Shown: piece by piece, positions 8,282-16,997 of the stretch
Layout: the number at the start of each line of letters is the position of its first letter
How positions within the stretch are numbered: position 1 is the first letter of the stretch
Source: CAWFNW01 sp963817405
GTDB lineage: Bacteria; Actinomycetota; Coriobacteriia; Anaerosomatales; Anaerosomataceae
Assembly: GCA_963817405.1 (NCBI GenBank)
Contig: CAWFNW010000001.1
Span: 62,001 to 126,000, forward strand
DNA length: 64,000 nucleotides
Direction of reading: 5' to 3'
Position numbers and translations under genes: made by a program
Notes under the pieces: generated by a model
Told to the model about the DNA's origin: nothing
What the model saw: only the letters and a program-made list of their open reading frames with translations
Database searches by the model: none

Positions 8282-8962
8282 GTGAGCGCCATTGCCGAGC
8301 GGTATGCTCTCGTCCGTCGCGCGGTGGAAGATGCCGCGGATGTGGCAGGGCGCGACTCGGCGGACGTCACGATCGTGGCGGTGACCAAGCACGTCGCCCC
8401 TCGCGAGGTGTCGCAGGCCGTCGCTGCCGGGTGCATCGACTTCGGCGAGAACCGCGTGCAGGAGTTCCTCGGCAAGCACGGGCTCTTCCCGGACGCGAAC
8501 TGGCACTTCATCGGGACGCTCCAGTCCAACAAGGTCAAAGACGTCGTCGGGCGGGCGTGTCTCATCCACTCGGTGGACTCCCTCGAGTTGCTCGAGCGCA
8601 TCGACCGCGTTGCTCGCGCGCGCGGCGTCGTCCAGCCGGTGCTCTTGCAGGTGAACGTCGCCAGCGAGTCGAGCAAGCATGGGCTCGCTCCGGCCGACGT
8701 CGAAGACGTGGTGCGAGCGTCGCTCGACGCGCCTGCTGTCGACGTCCGTGGTCTCATGACGATGGCGCCGCTCGCCAGTCGTCCCGACGACGTTCGTTGG
8801 GTGTTCAGGGGACTCGCCGAGCTCTTTGCCTCACTTGCCGCGATGCGGTTCAATGGCGTAGAACTTACCGAGCTCTCGATGGGCATGACCAATGACTACC
8901 GGGTCGCCATCGAAGAGGGCGCGACGATCGTGCGCGTGGGAACGGCTATCTTCGGCAGGTGA
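8282..8962 (+). CDS. yggS: PLP homeostasis protein YggS/YlmE
   Basis: Pyridoxal-phosphate-binding protein of the alanine-racemase N-terminal fold, thought to balance cellular PLP and amino-acid pools. The 226-residue product has the PLP lysine in VAVTKHV (about Lys36), FGENRVQE, WHFIGTLQSNK, HSVDSLELLERI, LLQVNVASESSKHG, GLMTMAPL and LSMGMTNDY, all hallmarks of the COG0325 family. The GTG at 8282 is chosen from the normal family N terminus; an AGAAGAGG tract lies 14 bases upstream. In related clusters it directly follows pgeF, but here the pst-phoU operon lies between them. Confidence 0.92.
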   Translation: MSAIAERYALVRRAVEDAADVAGRDSADVTIVAVTKHVAPREVSQAVAAGCIDFGENRVQEFLGKHGLFPDANWHFIGTLQSNKVKDVVGRACLIHSVDSLELLERIDRVARARGVVQPVLLQVNVASESSKHGLAPADVEDVVRASLDAPAVDVRGLMTMAPLASRPDDVRWVFRGLAELFASLAAMRFNGVELTELSMGMTNDYRVAIEEGATIVRVGTAIFGR

Positions 8963-8986
8963 CGTGCGGGGCGCGAGGAGACGACA

Positions 8987-9526
8987 GTGGGCATCTTTGA
9001 CTCGATCAAGGCGCGGCTTGGCCTCAGCGACGACTACTACGACGACGACTACGAGGACGACGCGAATGCCGAGCCGGACGGCTTCGAGCCGCGGCCCAAG
9101 CCTGGGTATCGCAGCCCCTACGACACCGGTGAGCCCCCCGTCGTTCGACGGGTGACGCGCGAGCCCGACCTGGAGCGCGCACACCGGGCGACGCAGAGAT
9201 CAATGCACGAGCCGATCCCGGGGCCGGGAATGCAGGCGGTCCCGCAGGTGAAGATGCACATCGTCGAGCCGAGGACCTTCACCGAGGCACAGCAGATCGC
9301 CGACAAGTTCAAGCAGGGCGTCCCGGTCATCCTCAACCTGACCTCGGCCGACCCCGAGCTGACGCGGCGCCTCATCGACTTCACCTCGGGCCTCACCTAC
9401 GGACTTAACGGCGGCCTGCAGAAGGTCTCCGAGAAGGTCTTCATGCTGACGCCCGCGAACGTCGATGTCTCAGCCGAGCAGCGCCGGGTTCTGCGTGACA
9501 AGGGCTTGTTCCAGGACGGGCTGTGA
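8987..9526 (+). CDS. sepF: Cell division protein SepF
   Basis: Membrane anchor and bundling factor of the FtsZ ring in Gram-positive bacteria that lack ftsA. The 179-residue product has the short N-terminal amphipathic helix (MGIFDSIKARLGL), a strikingly Asp/Tyr-rich linker (DDYYDDDYEDD), and a C-terminal SepF domain from about residue 80 with EAQQIADKFKQGVPVILNL and FTSGLTYGLNG. GTG start preceded by GAGGAG (8975-8980). The FtsZ tail here (DVPEFLRRR) is the expected SepF ligand. Confidence 0.93.
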   Translation: MGIFDSIKARLGLSDDYYDDDYEDDANAEPDGFEPRPKPGYRSPYDTGEPPVVRRVTREPDLERAHRATQRSMHEPIPGPGMQAVPQVKMHIVEPRTFTEAQQIADKFKQGVPVILNLTSADPELTRRLIDFTSGLTYGLNGGLQKVSEKVFMLTPANVDVSAEQRRVLRDKGLFQDGL

Positions 9527-10338
9527 TGTCCATGACTGAGCACCGCATCGCCGTCATCGGCGGCGGGCGGATGGGCGAGGCGATCGTCGCCGGCCTGCTC
9601 GCCGCAGGCGTCGTGACGGCTGACTCGATCGTGGTCGCGGACCCCTCGGCGGAGCGGGCAGGCGCGTTCGAATCGCACGGCGTCACCGTGGTCGCCGATG
9701 CGCATGAAGCGGTGCCGGGCGCGAGCACGGTCATCCTCGCGGTCAAGCCGCAGATCATCGACGTTGTGACCGCGCATCTGGCGCAGGGCCTCGATCCGGG
9801 TGCGGTCGTCGTCTCGATCGCGGCGGGCATCACCTGCGCTCGCCTCGAGTCGGTGCTGCCGGCGGGAACCGTCGTGGTTCGCGTCATGCCTAACACGCCC
9901 GCGCTTGTGGGCGAGGGGATGAGCGTGGTGAGCGGCGGCACCGAGGCTGATGCAGAGAGCGTGGAGCGGGTGCGCACGCTCTTCGAGTCGCTTGGCAGGG
10001 CGATCATCCTCGAGGAGCGGTACCAGGACGCCGCTACCGCGATCTCAGGCTCAGGGCCTGCCTACGTCGCGCTCTTCATCGACGCGCTCGCGCGCGCCGG
10101 CGTGCGGCAGGGTCTCACGCGTGACGTCGCGCAGGCGCTTGCGCTGCAGACACTCAGGGGCACGGTAGCGCTCATCGAGGGGACGGGCACCCACCCCGAG
10201 GCGATCATCGACGCGGTGTCGAGCCCCGGCGGCACGACGATCGCGGCCATCGAGGCCCTCGAGGCGCGCGGCCTTCGGCGTGCGGTGTTCGAGGCCGTCG
10301 ACGCCTCGGTCAAGCGCGCGAAAGAGCTGGGGGCCTAG
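9526..10338 (+). CDS. proC: Pyrroline-5-carboxylate reductase
   Basis: Last step of proline synthesis: reduces pyrroline-5-carboxylate with NAD(P)H. The roughly 270-residue product has an N-terminal Rossmann motif VIGGGRMGEAIVAGLL, the VMPNTPALVGEGM segment and the C-terminal helical dimer domain with AISGSGPAYVALFIDAL and SSPGGTTIAAIEAL. Possible starts are GTG 9523 (GTGA overlap with sepF), ATG 9526 and ATG 9532; the middle one is used. The location between sepF and yggT is conserved in many Gram-positive division clusters. Confidence 0.94.
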   Translation: MSMTEHRIAVIGGGRMGEAIVAGLLAAGVVTADSIVVADPSAERAGAFESHGVTVVADAHEAVPGASTVILAVKPQIIDVVTAHLAQGLDPGAVVVSIAAGITCARLESVLPAGTVVVRVMPNTPALVGEGMSVVSGGTEADAESVERVRTLFESLGRAIILEERYQDAATAISGSGPAYVALFIDALARAGVRQGLTRDVAQALALQTLRGTVALIEGTGTHPEAIIDAVSSPGGTTIAAIEALEARGLRRAVFEAVDASVKRAKELGA

Positions 10339-10339
10339 T

Positions 10340-10612
10340 ATGGGGATCGCTCGCATCGTGAACGGCCTCATCTCGTTCTACTCGTTGACGATCTTCGCCT
10401 ACGTCATCCTCTCGTGGTTCCGCCCCACCGGTGTCGTCTACGACGTCTACCGGGTGCTCGGGCAGATCTGTGAACCGTACATCGGCATCTTCCGCAGAAT
10501 CGTTCCGCTCGTTGGCGGTGGCATCGACTTCTCGCCGTGGATTGCGATACTGGTGCTTCGGTACCTGATAGGACCGGTATTGGTTACACTACTTGGGAAC
10601 GTAGGCCTGTAA
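10340..10612 (+). CDS. yggT: YggT family membrane protein
   Basis: Small integral membrane protein of about 90 residues with two hydrophobic segments, the first around SFYSLTIFAYVILSWF and the second around PWIAILVLRYLIGPVLV. YggT proteins are conserved beside yggS/sepF/divIVA; a division or osmotic-stress role has been proposed but the biochemical function is unknown. It starts one base after the proC stop, so translation is probably coupled. Confidence 0.88.
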   Translation: MGIARIVNGLISFYSLTIFAYVILSWFRPTGVVYDVYRVLGQICEPYIGIFRRIVPLVGGGIDFSPWIAILVLRYLIGPVLVTLLGNVGL

Positions 10613-10634
10613 CGGTCAGGGAGGGGCAGGACCG

Positions 10635-11453
10635 ATGAAGCTCACACCGCTCGACATCCACCACAAGGAGTTCGGCCGTGCGATTCGCGGCTACAACGAG
10701 GCCGAGGTCGACGAGTTCCTGGATAAGGTCGCCGACGAGCTCGAACGGCTCTTCAAGGAGAACATCGACCTGAACGAGCGCCTTGAGGCAGCCGAGGAGC
10801 GACTCCGCGGCTTCCAGGATATGGAGCGCACGCTCCATAACACGATGATCTCCGCGCAGAAGTCCGCCGAGGACATCGTTGGGTCCGCGCACCGTGAGTC
10901 GGAAGTCGTGCTCAGGGACGCCGAGGTCAAGGCCAAGGAGGTCGTCCACGCGGCGCTTCAGCAGAAGCAGAAGAGCCAGTCCGAGCTCGTCCGGGTCAAG
11001 CAGGCCGAGGAGGACTTCCGCGCGGCGTTCAAGGGGCTTCTCGAGAAGCACCTCGGAGAGCTTGCGCCTGTCCCGCTTCCTGCCGACATCCAAGTGCTCA
11101 CCGGCGAGGCCGCCGGCGAGATGGTCTCCGACGTCGCCACAACCGAGGCACCGATCGCCTCGTTCGACCTGGGCGCGATGCCCGAGTTCGAGCCGCTTCC
11201 GGAGGCCGCCAAGGCCGCCCCCGCCGAGGCCGCGGAGCCGGAGCCCGAGCCTGCGGCGGAGGAGAAGCCCGCGCCTGCGCCGAAGCGCGCTCGGGAGAAG
11301 GCGGTCACGACGGTCGAGAGCGTTCACCTGGGCGAGGTCACCTCTCCTGACCTCCCCGACGAGGAGCCCACGCTCGAGGTCAAGGAGTTCACGGCCGGCT
11401 ACTTCCAGTTCGGCGAGCGCGACGATGACCTCGACATCGAGGAGATCGACTAG
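10635..11453 (+). CDS. divIVA: DivIVA/Wag31 polar growth and septum site protein
   Basis: Coiled-coil scaffold that senses negative membrane curvature at poles and septa; in Actinomycetota it organises polar cell-wall growth. The N-terminal DivIVA lipid-binding domain is clear (LTPLDIHHKEFGRAIRGYN and EVDEFLDKVADEL, residues 3-40), followed by coiled coil to about residue 160. A low-complexity Pro/Ala/Glu linker (about 195-225) and an acidic C terminus (RDDDLDIEEID) follow. 272 residues. GGAGGGG ribosome site before the ATG. It lies directly downstream of sepF-proC-yggT. Confidence 0.93.
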   Translation: MKLTPLDIHHKEFGRAIRGYNEAEVDEFLDKVADELERLFKENIDLNERLEAAEERLRGFQDMERTLHNTMISAQKSAEDIVGSAHRESEVVLRDAEVKAKEVVHAALQQKQKSQSELVRVKQAEEDFRAAFKGLLEKHLGELAPVPLPADIQVLTGEAAGEMVSDVATTEAPIASFDLGAMPEFEPLPEAAKAAPAEAAEPEPEPAAEEKPAPAPKRAREKAVTTVESVHLGEVTSPDLPDEEPTLEVKEFTAGYFQFGERDDDLDIEEID

Positions 11454-11459
11454 TCCGAC

Positions 11460-11744
11460 GTGGCGGGTGTCCGTATCGCGCTCCACGTGACTCCGAGAGC
11501 CGGGCATGACGAGGTCGTCGGCTGGCGTGGCTCGGAACTCCAGGTCCACGTCCGCGCCGCTCCCGAGTCAGGCAAGGCGAGCGATGCGGTGCGCCGTGTG
11601 ATCGCCGATGCGCTGGGCGTGCCCCCGACGAGCGTCCGCGTGCTTCGCGGGCACGTCTCGCGGCATAAGCAGGTGCAGGTCGACGGCGTGGACGCAGAGG
11701 CGGTGCGTGCTGCGCTTGGCGAACCACCCGAGGCGCTGTGGTGA
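11460..11744 (+). CDS. yggU: DUF167 (YggU) family protein
   Basis: Small conserved protein of 94 residues and unknown biochemical role. Family pattern: LHVTPRAGHDEV at the start, LQVHVRAAPESGKASDAV in the middle, and LGVPPTSVRVLRGHVSRHKQVQV at the end. GTG start six bases after the divIVA stop. Last gene of the division-cluster operon before the ileS promoter and T-box. Confidence 0.88.
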   Translation: MAGVRIALHVTPRAGHDEVVGWRGSELQVHVRAAPESGKASDAVRRVIADALGVPPTSVRVLRGHVSRHKQVQVDGVDAEAVRAALGEPPEALW

Positions 11745-11763
11745 CGATCGGCGGTCGCGCGCG

Positions 11764-11793
11764 TTGACCGGCGTTCAGAGAGCGCGCTACGAT
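11764..11793 (+). promoter_or_regulatory. Candidate ileS promoter
   Basis: TTGACC (11764-11769), an 18-base spacer and TACGAT (11788-11793) form a good sigma-70-type promoter. It lies just downstream of yggU and immediately upstream of the T-box leader, so the transcript would begin near 11800. Confidence 0.65.
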
Positions 11794-11799
11794 GGCGCG

Positions 11800-12104
11800 A
11801 ACGCGGCGGCAGCCGAGAAGCACGGCAGCATCAGGCTGTGACGAGGACGAGTAGGGGAGACCGGCGCCCTTCCAGCGAGCGGGAGCAGTGGAAGCCCGCG
11901 CGGCGGCACTCACCCGAAGATCACCTCCGAGCCTCGGCCCGAACGGCGACATCGCCCAGTAGGCACCGACGGGAGCTCCCGTTAACGAGCGACAAAGTGG
12001 CGCGCGGGCGAGTAGGTTCGCCGGCGCAAGCTGGGTGGTACCGCGGAGCGACCTTCAATCAGGCGCGCTTCGTCCCGGCATGGTGGGGGCGGACGCGTCC
12101 TTTT
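11800..12104 (+). promoter_or_regulatory. Ile-specific T-box leader of ileS
   Basis: RNA element that senses uncharged tRNA-Ile. The invariant T-box core GGGTGGTACCGCG is at 12033-12045, and its TGGT pairs with the ACCA end of tRNA. An AGTA S-turn candidate lies near 11850. A Stem I apical region with AGCGAGC and GGAAG follows, then the likely specifier codon ATC (11920-11922) followed by A. A Stem III with the perfect palindrome ACGGGAGCTCCCGT sits downstream. At the end, CGCG and CGTCC (12064-12075) can pair with GGGCG and CGCG (12087-12097), followed by TCCTTTT, resembling a terminator. Attenuation of transcription is therefore likely, though translational control is not excluded. This element fills the 403-base gap before ileS. 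Confidence 0.9.
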
Positions 12105-12147
12105 CGTGCTCGGCAGCTCGGCAGATGACAACTCAGGGAGACTAGGG

Positions 12148-14970
12148 ATGGGCGAGAAGCCTGATTACAAGAGCACGATGAACCTGCCCACGACCGAGTT
12201 CCCGATGCGCGCGAGCCTCGCGGCGCGCGAGCCCGACTGGCTCGCCTTCTGGGAGCGGCTTGGGCTGCACGACCGCGCGCTCGAGCTGAACGCCGGCCAT
12301 GAGTCCTTCGTGCTCCACGACGGTCCGCCGTACGCCAACGGGCACATCCACATGGGAACCGCGTTCAACAAGGTCTTCAAGGACCTCATCGTTAAGTACA
12401 AGACGATGCGCGGATACTACGCGCCATACGTCCCCGGCTGGGACTGTCACGGTCAGCCGATCGAACACCAGGTGGAAAAGAACCTCGGTCCGGAGCGGAT
12501 GAAGAACATCTCCCAGGCCGAGCTCAGGTCGCTCTGCCGCGAGTACGCGATGGAGTACGTCGGCGTGCAGTCGGCCGAGTTCAAGCGCCTCGGCGTCATC
12601 GGCGACTTCGAGAACCCGTATCTCACGCTGAAGCCCGTGTACGAGGCCGGCAACGTCCGCATCTTCAAGGAGCTCTATAACCGCGGAATGATCTACAAGG
12701 GGTCGAAGCCGATCCACTGGTGCATCCGCTGCCACACCGCGCTTGCCGAGGCCGAGATCGAGTACGGCGACGAGCGCTCGGACAGCATCTACGTGGTGTT
12801 CTGGATCACCGATGCGCCGCAGGCGTTCGCCGCTTCCGGTCGCGTGGGCGTGCTCATCTGGACGACCACGCCCTGGACGCTCCCGGCCAACGTCGCGGTC
12901 ACGCTTGCGCCCGGCGCCGGCTACGTCGGCGTGTGCCGGGGCGATGACGTGCTCTTGATGGCTGAGGCGCTCGTACCCGAGGTCGCGACCGTCGCCGGCT
13001 GGGACTCGTGGGAGCTCGTGCGGGACGCCGACGGCGAGCCGGTGCGCGTGAAGGGCAGTGACCTGGAGGGTCTGCACTACGCGCACCCCGTCCACGAGGG
13101 CGTGAGGGGCGTGATCATCGTCGGCGACCATGTCGACCTCTCCACGGGCACGGGCGCGGTGCACACGGCACCCGGTCATGGTGAGGACGACTACCTCGTT
13201 GGGCAGCGGTACGGACTGCCGTCGCCAATGCCGGTGAACGATGACGGCGTCTTCGACGCGGGCGGCGGGCCGTTCGCCGGCCTGAACGTCCGGGAGGCGA
13301 ACCCGGTCATCATCGAGTGGCTCCGCGAGCGCGGGTCGCTCCTGGTGGCGACGTCCACCCAGCACAGCTACCCGCACTGCTGGCGCTGCAAGCAGCCGGT
13401 GATCTTCCGGGCGACCGAGCAGTGGTTCGTCTCCATGGACCGTGCGGCCGAGGGTGTCATCCCCCTCCGGGAGGGCGCTCTGAAAGCGATCGGCGAGGTC
13501 GAGTGGATTCCGGGCTGGTCGGTGAACCGCATCTCGAGCATGGTGGCGGATCGCCCCGACTGGTGTATCAGCCGGCAACGCGCGTGGGGCGTGCCGATCC
13601 CGGTGTTCACCTGTGTCGCGTGCGGCGAGACAGTCGCGACCGATGCCACCTTCGACGCGGTCATCCATCTCTTCGAAACCGAGGGCGCTGATGCCTGGTT
13701 CATTCGCGATCCCGCGGAGTACCTGCCCGCCGGTACCTCGTGCCCGCGCTGCGGTGGCACCGTGCTTAGGCCCGAAGACGACATCGTGGACGTGTGGTGG
13801 GAGAGCGGTGTCTCACACACCGCCGTGCTCGAAACCCGCCCAGAGCTTCACCGTCCAGCTGAACTTTATCTTGAGGGTTCAGATCAACACCGGGGGTGGT
13901 TCCAGTCGTCGCTGCTCACGAGTGTGGGGGCGTATGACGCGCCACCATTCAAAGCCGTGCTCACACATGGCTTCATCGTGGACGGCGACGGTCGGAAGAT
14001 GTCCAAGTCGCTCGGCAATGTCGTGTCGCCGCTCGACATCATCGCCGCGTCGGGCGCCGACATTATCCGGCTGTGGGCCGCCTCGGCCGATTACAGCCAG
14101 GACGTCTCGGTGTCGAGCGAGATCATCGACCGCACGAGCGAGGCGTACCGCCGCATTCGGAACACGTTCCGTTTCCTGCTCTCGAACCTGGCGGATTTTG
14201 AGCCGTCCATGGCGGTGGCGTGGGACGAGATGCCGGAGCTCGATCGCTACGCGCTTGTGACGCTCTCGGACCTCGTCGAGCGGGTGACGCGCGCGTACGA
14301 CGAGTGGCGTTTCCACCTCGTCTACCACTCGGTGTACGGGTACTGCGTGACCGACCTGTCCTCGTTCTACTTGGACGTGCTCAAGGACCGCCTCTACGCC
14401 GACGCTGCGGACTCGGTGTCGCGGCGGAGCGCCCAGACGGTGCTCGCGGCCGTGCTGACGACGGTCGTGAAGCTCATGGCTCCGATCCTGGCCTTCACGG
14501 CCGAGGAGATCTGGCAGTTCACGCCTGAGGCGGTCCGTGGCATGGCCCCAAGCGTCCATCTCGCCGGCTGGCCAGAGGTGCCCGATGTTGCCGAGCGCAC
14601 TGCCGAGGCGGACGCACTCCGCGCGGCCTACGCAGTCGTTCTTGAGGCGCGCGAAGTTGTGACGAAGGCGCTGGAAGACGCGCGAAACGCGAAGCTCATC
14701 GGGAAGAGCCAGGAGGCGTCGGTTCGGCTGACGGCGCCGCCGTCGGCGCTGTCGGTGCTCGCCGAGCGCGGTAGCGAGGCGCTCGCCGAGATGTTCATTG
14801 TCGCCAATGTCGACCTCGCGGAAGGCGACGCGCTCGAAGTCGCGATCAGTCCTGCGGCGGGCGAGAAGTGCCCGCGCTGCTGGAACTTCCGTGACCTCGG
14901 TGTGAGCCCGGCCCATCCCGAGGTCTGCGAGCGCTGCGCGTCCGTCCTCGACGGGATCGGCCGCTCGTAG
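12148..14970 (+). CDS. ileS: Isoleucyl-tRNA synthetase
   Basis: Class I synthetase charging tRNA-Ile. The 940-residue product has the HIGH-type motif in PPYANGHIHMGTAFN, an editing (CP1) domain with IWTTTPWTLPANVAV and HTAPGHGEDD, HRGWFQSS, the KMSKSLGNVV loop, an anticodon-binding helical domain, and a C-terminal zinc finger (CPRCWNF...CERC). This is the bacterial zinc-containing type. Start ATG 12148 with GGGAG upstream. Controlled by the Ile T-box just upstream. Confidence 0.97.
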   Translation: MGEKPDYKSTMNLPTTEFPMRASLAAREPDWLAFWERLGLHDRALELNAGHESFVLHDGPPYANGHIHMGTAFNKVFKDLIVKYKTMRGYYAPYVPGWDCHGQPIEHQVEKNLGPERMKNISQAELRSLCREYAMEYVGVQSAEFKRLGVIGDFENPYLTLKPVYEAGNVRIFKELYNRGMIYKGSKPIHWCIRCHTALAEAEIEYGDERSDSIYVVFWITDAPQAFAASGRVGVLIWTTTPWTLPANVAVTLAPGAGYVGVCRGDDVLLMAEALVPEVATVAGWDSWELVRDADGEPVRVKGSDLEGLHYAHPVHEGVRGVIIVGDHVDLSTGTGAVHTAPGHGEDDYLVGQRYGLPSPMPVNDDGVFDAGGGPFAGLNVREANPVIIEWLRERGSLLVATSTQHSYPHCWRCKQPVIFRATEQWFVSMDRAAEGVIPLREGALKAIGEVEWIPGWSVNRISSMVADRPDWCISRQRAWGVPIPVFTCVACGETVATDATFDAVIHLFETEGADAWFIRDPAEYLPAGTSCPRCGGTVLRPEDDIVDVWWESGVSHTAVLETRPELHRPAELYLEGSDQHRGWFQSSLLTSVGAYDAPPFKAVLTHGFIVDGDGRKMSKSLGNVVSPLDIIAASGADIIRLWAASADYSQDVSVSSEIIDRTSEAYRRIRNTFRFLLSNLADFEPSMAVAWDEMPELDRYALVTLSDLVERVTRAYDEWRFHLVYHSVYGYCVTDLSSFYLDVLKDRLYADAADSVSRRSAQTVLAAVLTTVVKLMAPILAFTAEEIWQFTPEAVRGMAPSVHLAGWPEVPDVAERTAEADALRAAYAVVLEAREVVTKALEDARNAKLIGKSQEASVRLTAPPSALSVLAERGSEALAEMFIVANVDLAEGDALEVAISPAAGEKCPRCWNFRDLGVSPAHPEVCERCASVLDGIGRS

Positions 14971-15035
14971 TCGTCCGTCCGCCGCTCGGGAATCGTTGTC
15001 CGCGTTCCGGGCGATGGCGGCCGGCCGGCGGGTGG

Positions 15036-15080
15036 TATACTCATCCCCAGAGGATAGCGGCGCCCTTCGGGGCGTCTTTG
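15036..15080 (+). promoter_or_regulatory. -10 box and short hairpin before the DksA-like gene
   Basis: TATACT (15036-15041) is a strong -10 candidate without a clear -35 box. A five-pair hairpin CGCCC-TTCG-GGGCG (15061-15074) with a stable tetraloop and TCTTTG after it follows about 20 bases downstream. It could act as a weak terminator or attenuator in the leader; this is inferred. Confidence 0.4.
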
Positions 15081-15105
15081 CATACCGCTCGCCCAAGGAG
15101 GCGAC

Positions 15106-15477
15106 ATGATCGACGCGAAGATGAAGAAGACGCTCAAGGCTGAGCTCGAAGGCGAGCGCGAACGGCTGCTCGCGGAGATCGCCGAGTACGAGCGCGAGGG
15201 TCAAGAGACCCTCTCGGACGTCTCCGGCGAGAACAACTACCGCGACCACATGGCCGACCAGGGCTCGGCGACGTTCGCGCGCGAGCTCGACATGAGCCTC
15301 GAGGACGAGGCACGGCAGTCGCTTGCCGACGTCGAGAACGCGCTCGCGCGCATAGAGGCCGGCACGTACGGCGTCTGCACGCGGTGCGGCGCTGCCATTC
15401 CCGCCGGGCGGCTGCAGGCCGTGCCGTCGGCCCAACTCTGCATCACGTGCAAGGAGTGGGAGGAGACGCGGGCGTGA
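15106..15477 (+). CDS. DksA/TraR C4-type zinc finger protein
   Basis: Small regulator of the DksA/TraR/YteA family, which can act in the RNA polymerase secondary channel; the exact role here is not known. The 123-residue product starts with a coiled-coil hairpin (about 5-85, highly charged) and ends with a C4 zinc finger, CTRC and CITC. The coiled-coil tip has DHMADQGSATFARELD. AAGGAGG ribosome site before ATG 15106. Its stop overlaps the lspA GTG start (GTGA), so the two are coupled. Confidence 0.88.
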   Translation: MIDAKMKKTLKAELEGERERLLAEIAEYEREGQETLSDVSGENNYRDHMADQGSATFARELDMSLEDEARQSLADVENALARIEAGTYGVCTRCGAAIPAGRLQAVPSAQLCITCKEWEETRA

Positions 15478-15968
15478 CGCCTCGCGTGGCGGTTCGTTTC
15501 GCGTCGATCGTCGCGCTCGTCATCGGAGCTGACCAGGCAACGAAGGCCGCGGTCCGCGCCGGCATGGAGGTGGGCGAGAGCGTAACGCTCATCGATCGTG
15601 TTGTCAGCCTCACCCACGTCAGCAACACCGGCGCCGCATTCGGGCTCTTTCAGGGCAGCGTACCGTTCTTCATCGTGATGGCCGCAGCCGTGCTGGGCAC
15701 GATCGCGTGGGTGCTCTGGCGCTACCGCGGGTCGAGCGTGCTGTTCGCCACGTCGCTGTCGCTCATCTTCGGCGGGGCAGCCGGCAACCTCATCGACCGC
15801 GCGGTCGCGGGCCGGGTAACGGACTTCATCGACGTCCACATCTGGCCGGTTTTCAACGTCGCCGACATCGCCCTCGACGTGGGCGTTGCTCTCCTCATCC
15901 TCTACATCATCGTGCACAGGGACGAGCCCGCAGTGCCCGAGGCAGAGCCCGCGGGTTCGGAGTCGTGA
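15474..15968 (+). CDS. lspA: Lipoprotein signal peptidase (signal peptidase II)
   Basis: Membrane aspartyl protease that removes signal peptides from prolipoproteins such as PstS. The 164-residue product has four membrane segments and the family motifs DQATK, VSNTGAAFG, GGAAGNLIDR and FNVADIAL; the two catalytic aspartates lie in the last two. GTG start in a GTGA overlap with the preceding gene. Confidence 0.94.
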   Translation: MTPRVAVRFASIVALVIGADQATKAAVRAGMEVGESVTLIDRVVSLTHVSNTGAAFGLFQGSVPFFIVMAAAVLGTIAWVLWRYRGSSVLFATSLSLIFGGAAGNLIDRAVAGRVTDFIDVHIWPVFNVADIALDVGVALLILYIIVHRDEPAVPEAEPAGSES

Positions 15969-15972
15969 GCGC

Positions 15973-16965
15973 ATGACCTCGCACCACGTGCACGCGGTCA
16001 AAGGCGACGAGGCGGGCATGCGGCTGGACCGCCTGCTCGGTGACCTCGACGCCGTCGTCAGTCGCTCGGCCGCGGTGAAGTTGATCTCGGGCGGCCACGT
16101 TCTGGTGAACGGATCCATTGCCGCGAAGAACCACATCGTTCGCGCGGGCGAGCGCATCGAGGTGTTCGTGCCGCCAGCCGAGCCGAGCGATCTGACGCCG
16201 GAGCACATCCCCCTGGATATCCGCTACGAGGACGCCGACCTCATCATCCTCTCGAAGCCGGCCGGACTTGTCGTGCACCCCGCGCGCGGCCACTACACCG
16301 GGACGCTCGTGCACGCGCTCCTCGCGCACAGTGTGGACCTCGGCACCCTGCAGGGCGAGGACCGTCCGGGCATCGTCCACCGCTTGGACAAGGACACCTC
16401 GGGGCTGATGATGGTCGCGAAGTCCGACCGGGCGCAGGCGGTACTCTCCGAGGCGCTCAAGATCCGCTCGGTGGAGCGTCGCTACGCCGCACTCGTGCAC
16501 GGCTACATCACGCCGGACACGGGGCTCATCGATGCGCCTTTGGGGCGCAACCCGAAGGACCGCATGCGCATGGCGGTGAGCGACCACGAGAGCGCGAAAC
16601 AGTCCGTGACGACGTTCCGCGTGCTCGAGCGCTTCATGGCGGGCGTGCACGACGACGGGTACACCCTCGTCGAGTGCAAGCTCTACACCGGGCGGACGCA
16701 CCAGATCCGCGTGCACATGGGCTATATCCACCACCCGGTCGTGGGCGACCCGCTCTACGGGCGCAACCACCCCAAGGCCGACCTCGGGCTCGATCGGCAG
16801 TTCCTGCACGCGTATCGCCTCAGCCTTGAGCACCCGATCACCGGCGAGCCGCTCGACTTCCTCGACCCGCTGCCGGAGGACCTGGCCGAGCGTCTGCGGC
16901 GGCTCGAACCCGATTCCATGGGTCGGACGAAGGCGGGGGACGAGGTCATTGGTCTGCTCTTGTGA
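15973..16965 (+). CDS. rluD: RluA-family 23S rRNA pseudouridine synthase (RluD-like)
   Basis: Converts uridines of large-subunit rRNA to pseudouridine. The 330-residue product has an N-terminal S4 RNA-binding domain (about 12-70), the RluA-family catalytic motif HRLDKDTSGLMMVAK with the catalytic aspartate, and LYTGRTHQIRVHMGYIHHPVVGD. The lspA-rluD pair is conserved in many bacteria. ATG 15973 lies 4 bases after the lspA stop. Exact target uridines cannot be read from sequence. Confidence 0.93.
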   Translation: MTSHHVHAVKGDEAGMRLDRLLGDLDAVVSRSAAVKLISGGHVLVNGSIAAKNHIVRAGERIEVFVPPAEPSDLTPEHIPLDIRYEDADLIILSKPAGLVVHPARGHYTGTLVHALLAHSVDLGTLQGEDRPGIVHRLDKDTSGLMMVAKSDRAQAVLSEALKIRSVERRYAALVHGYITPDTGLIDAPLGRNPKDRMRMAVSDHESAKQSVTTFRVLERFMAGVHDDGYTLVECKLYTGRTHQIRVHMGYIHHPVVGDPLYGRNHPKADLGLDRQFLHAYRLSLEHPITGEPLDFLDPLPEDLAERLRRLEPDSMGRTKAGDEVIGLLL

Positions 16966-16988
16966 CGCTGCCAGGCTCCTGCTACAGT
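16960..16988 (+). promoter_or_regulatory. Candidate promoter of the pyrimidine operon
   Basis: TTGTGA (16960-16965), a 17-base spacer and TACAGT (16983-16988). The -35 overlaps the rluD stop codon. The expected transcript start, about 16995, falls just before the PyrR-binding loop, which supports the call. Confidence 0.6.
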
Positions 16989-16997
16989 CACCCTTGA

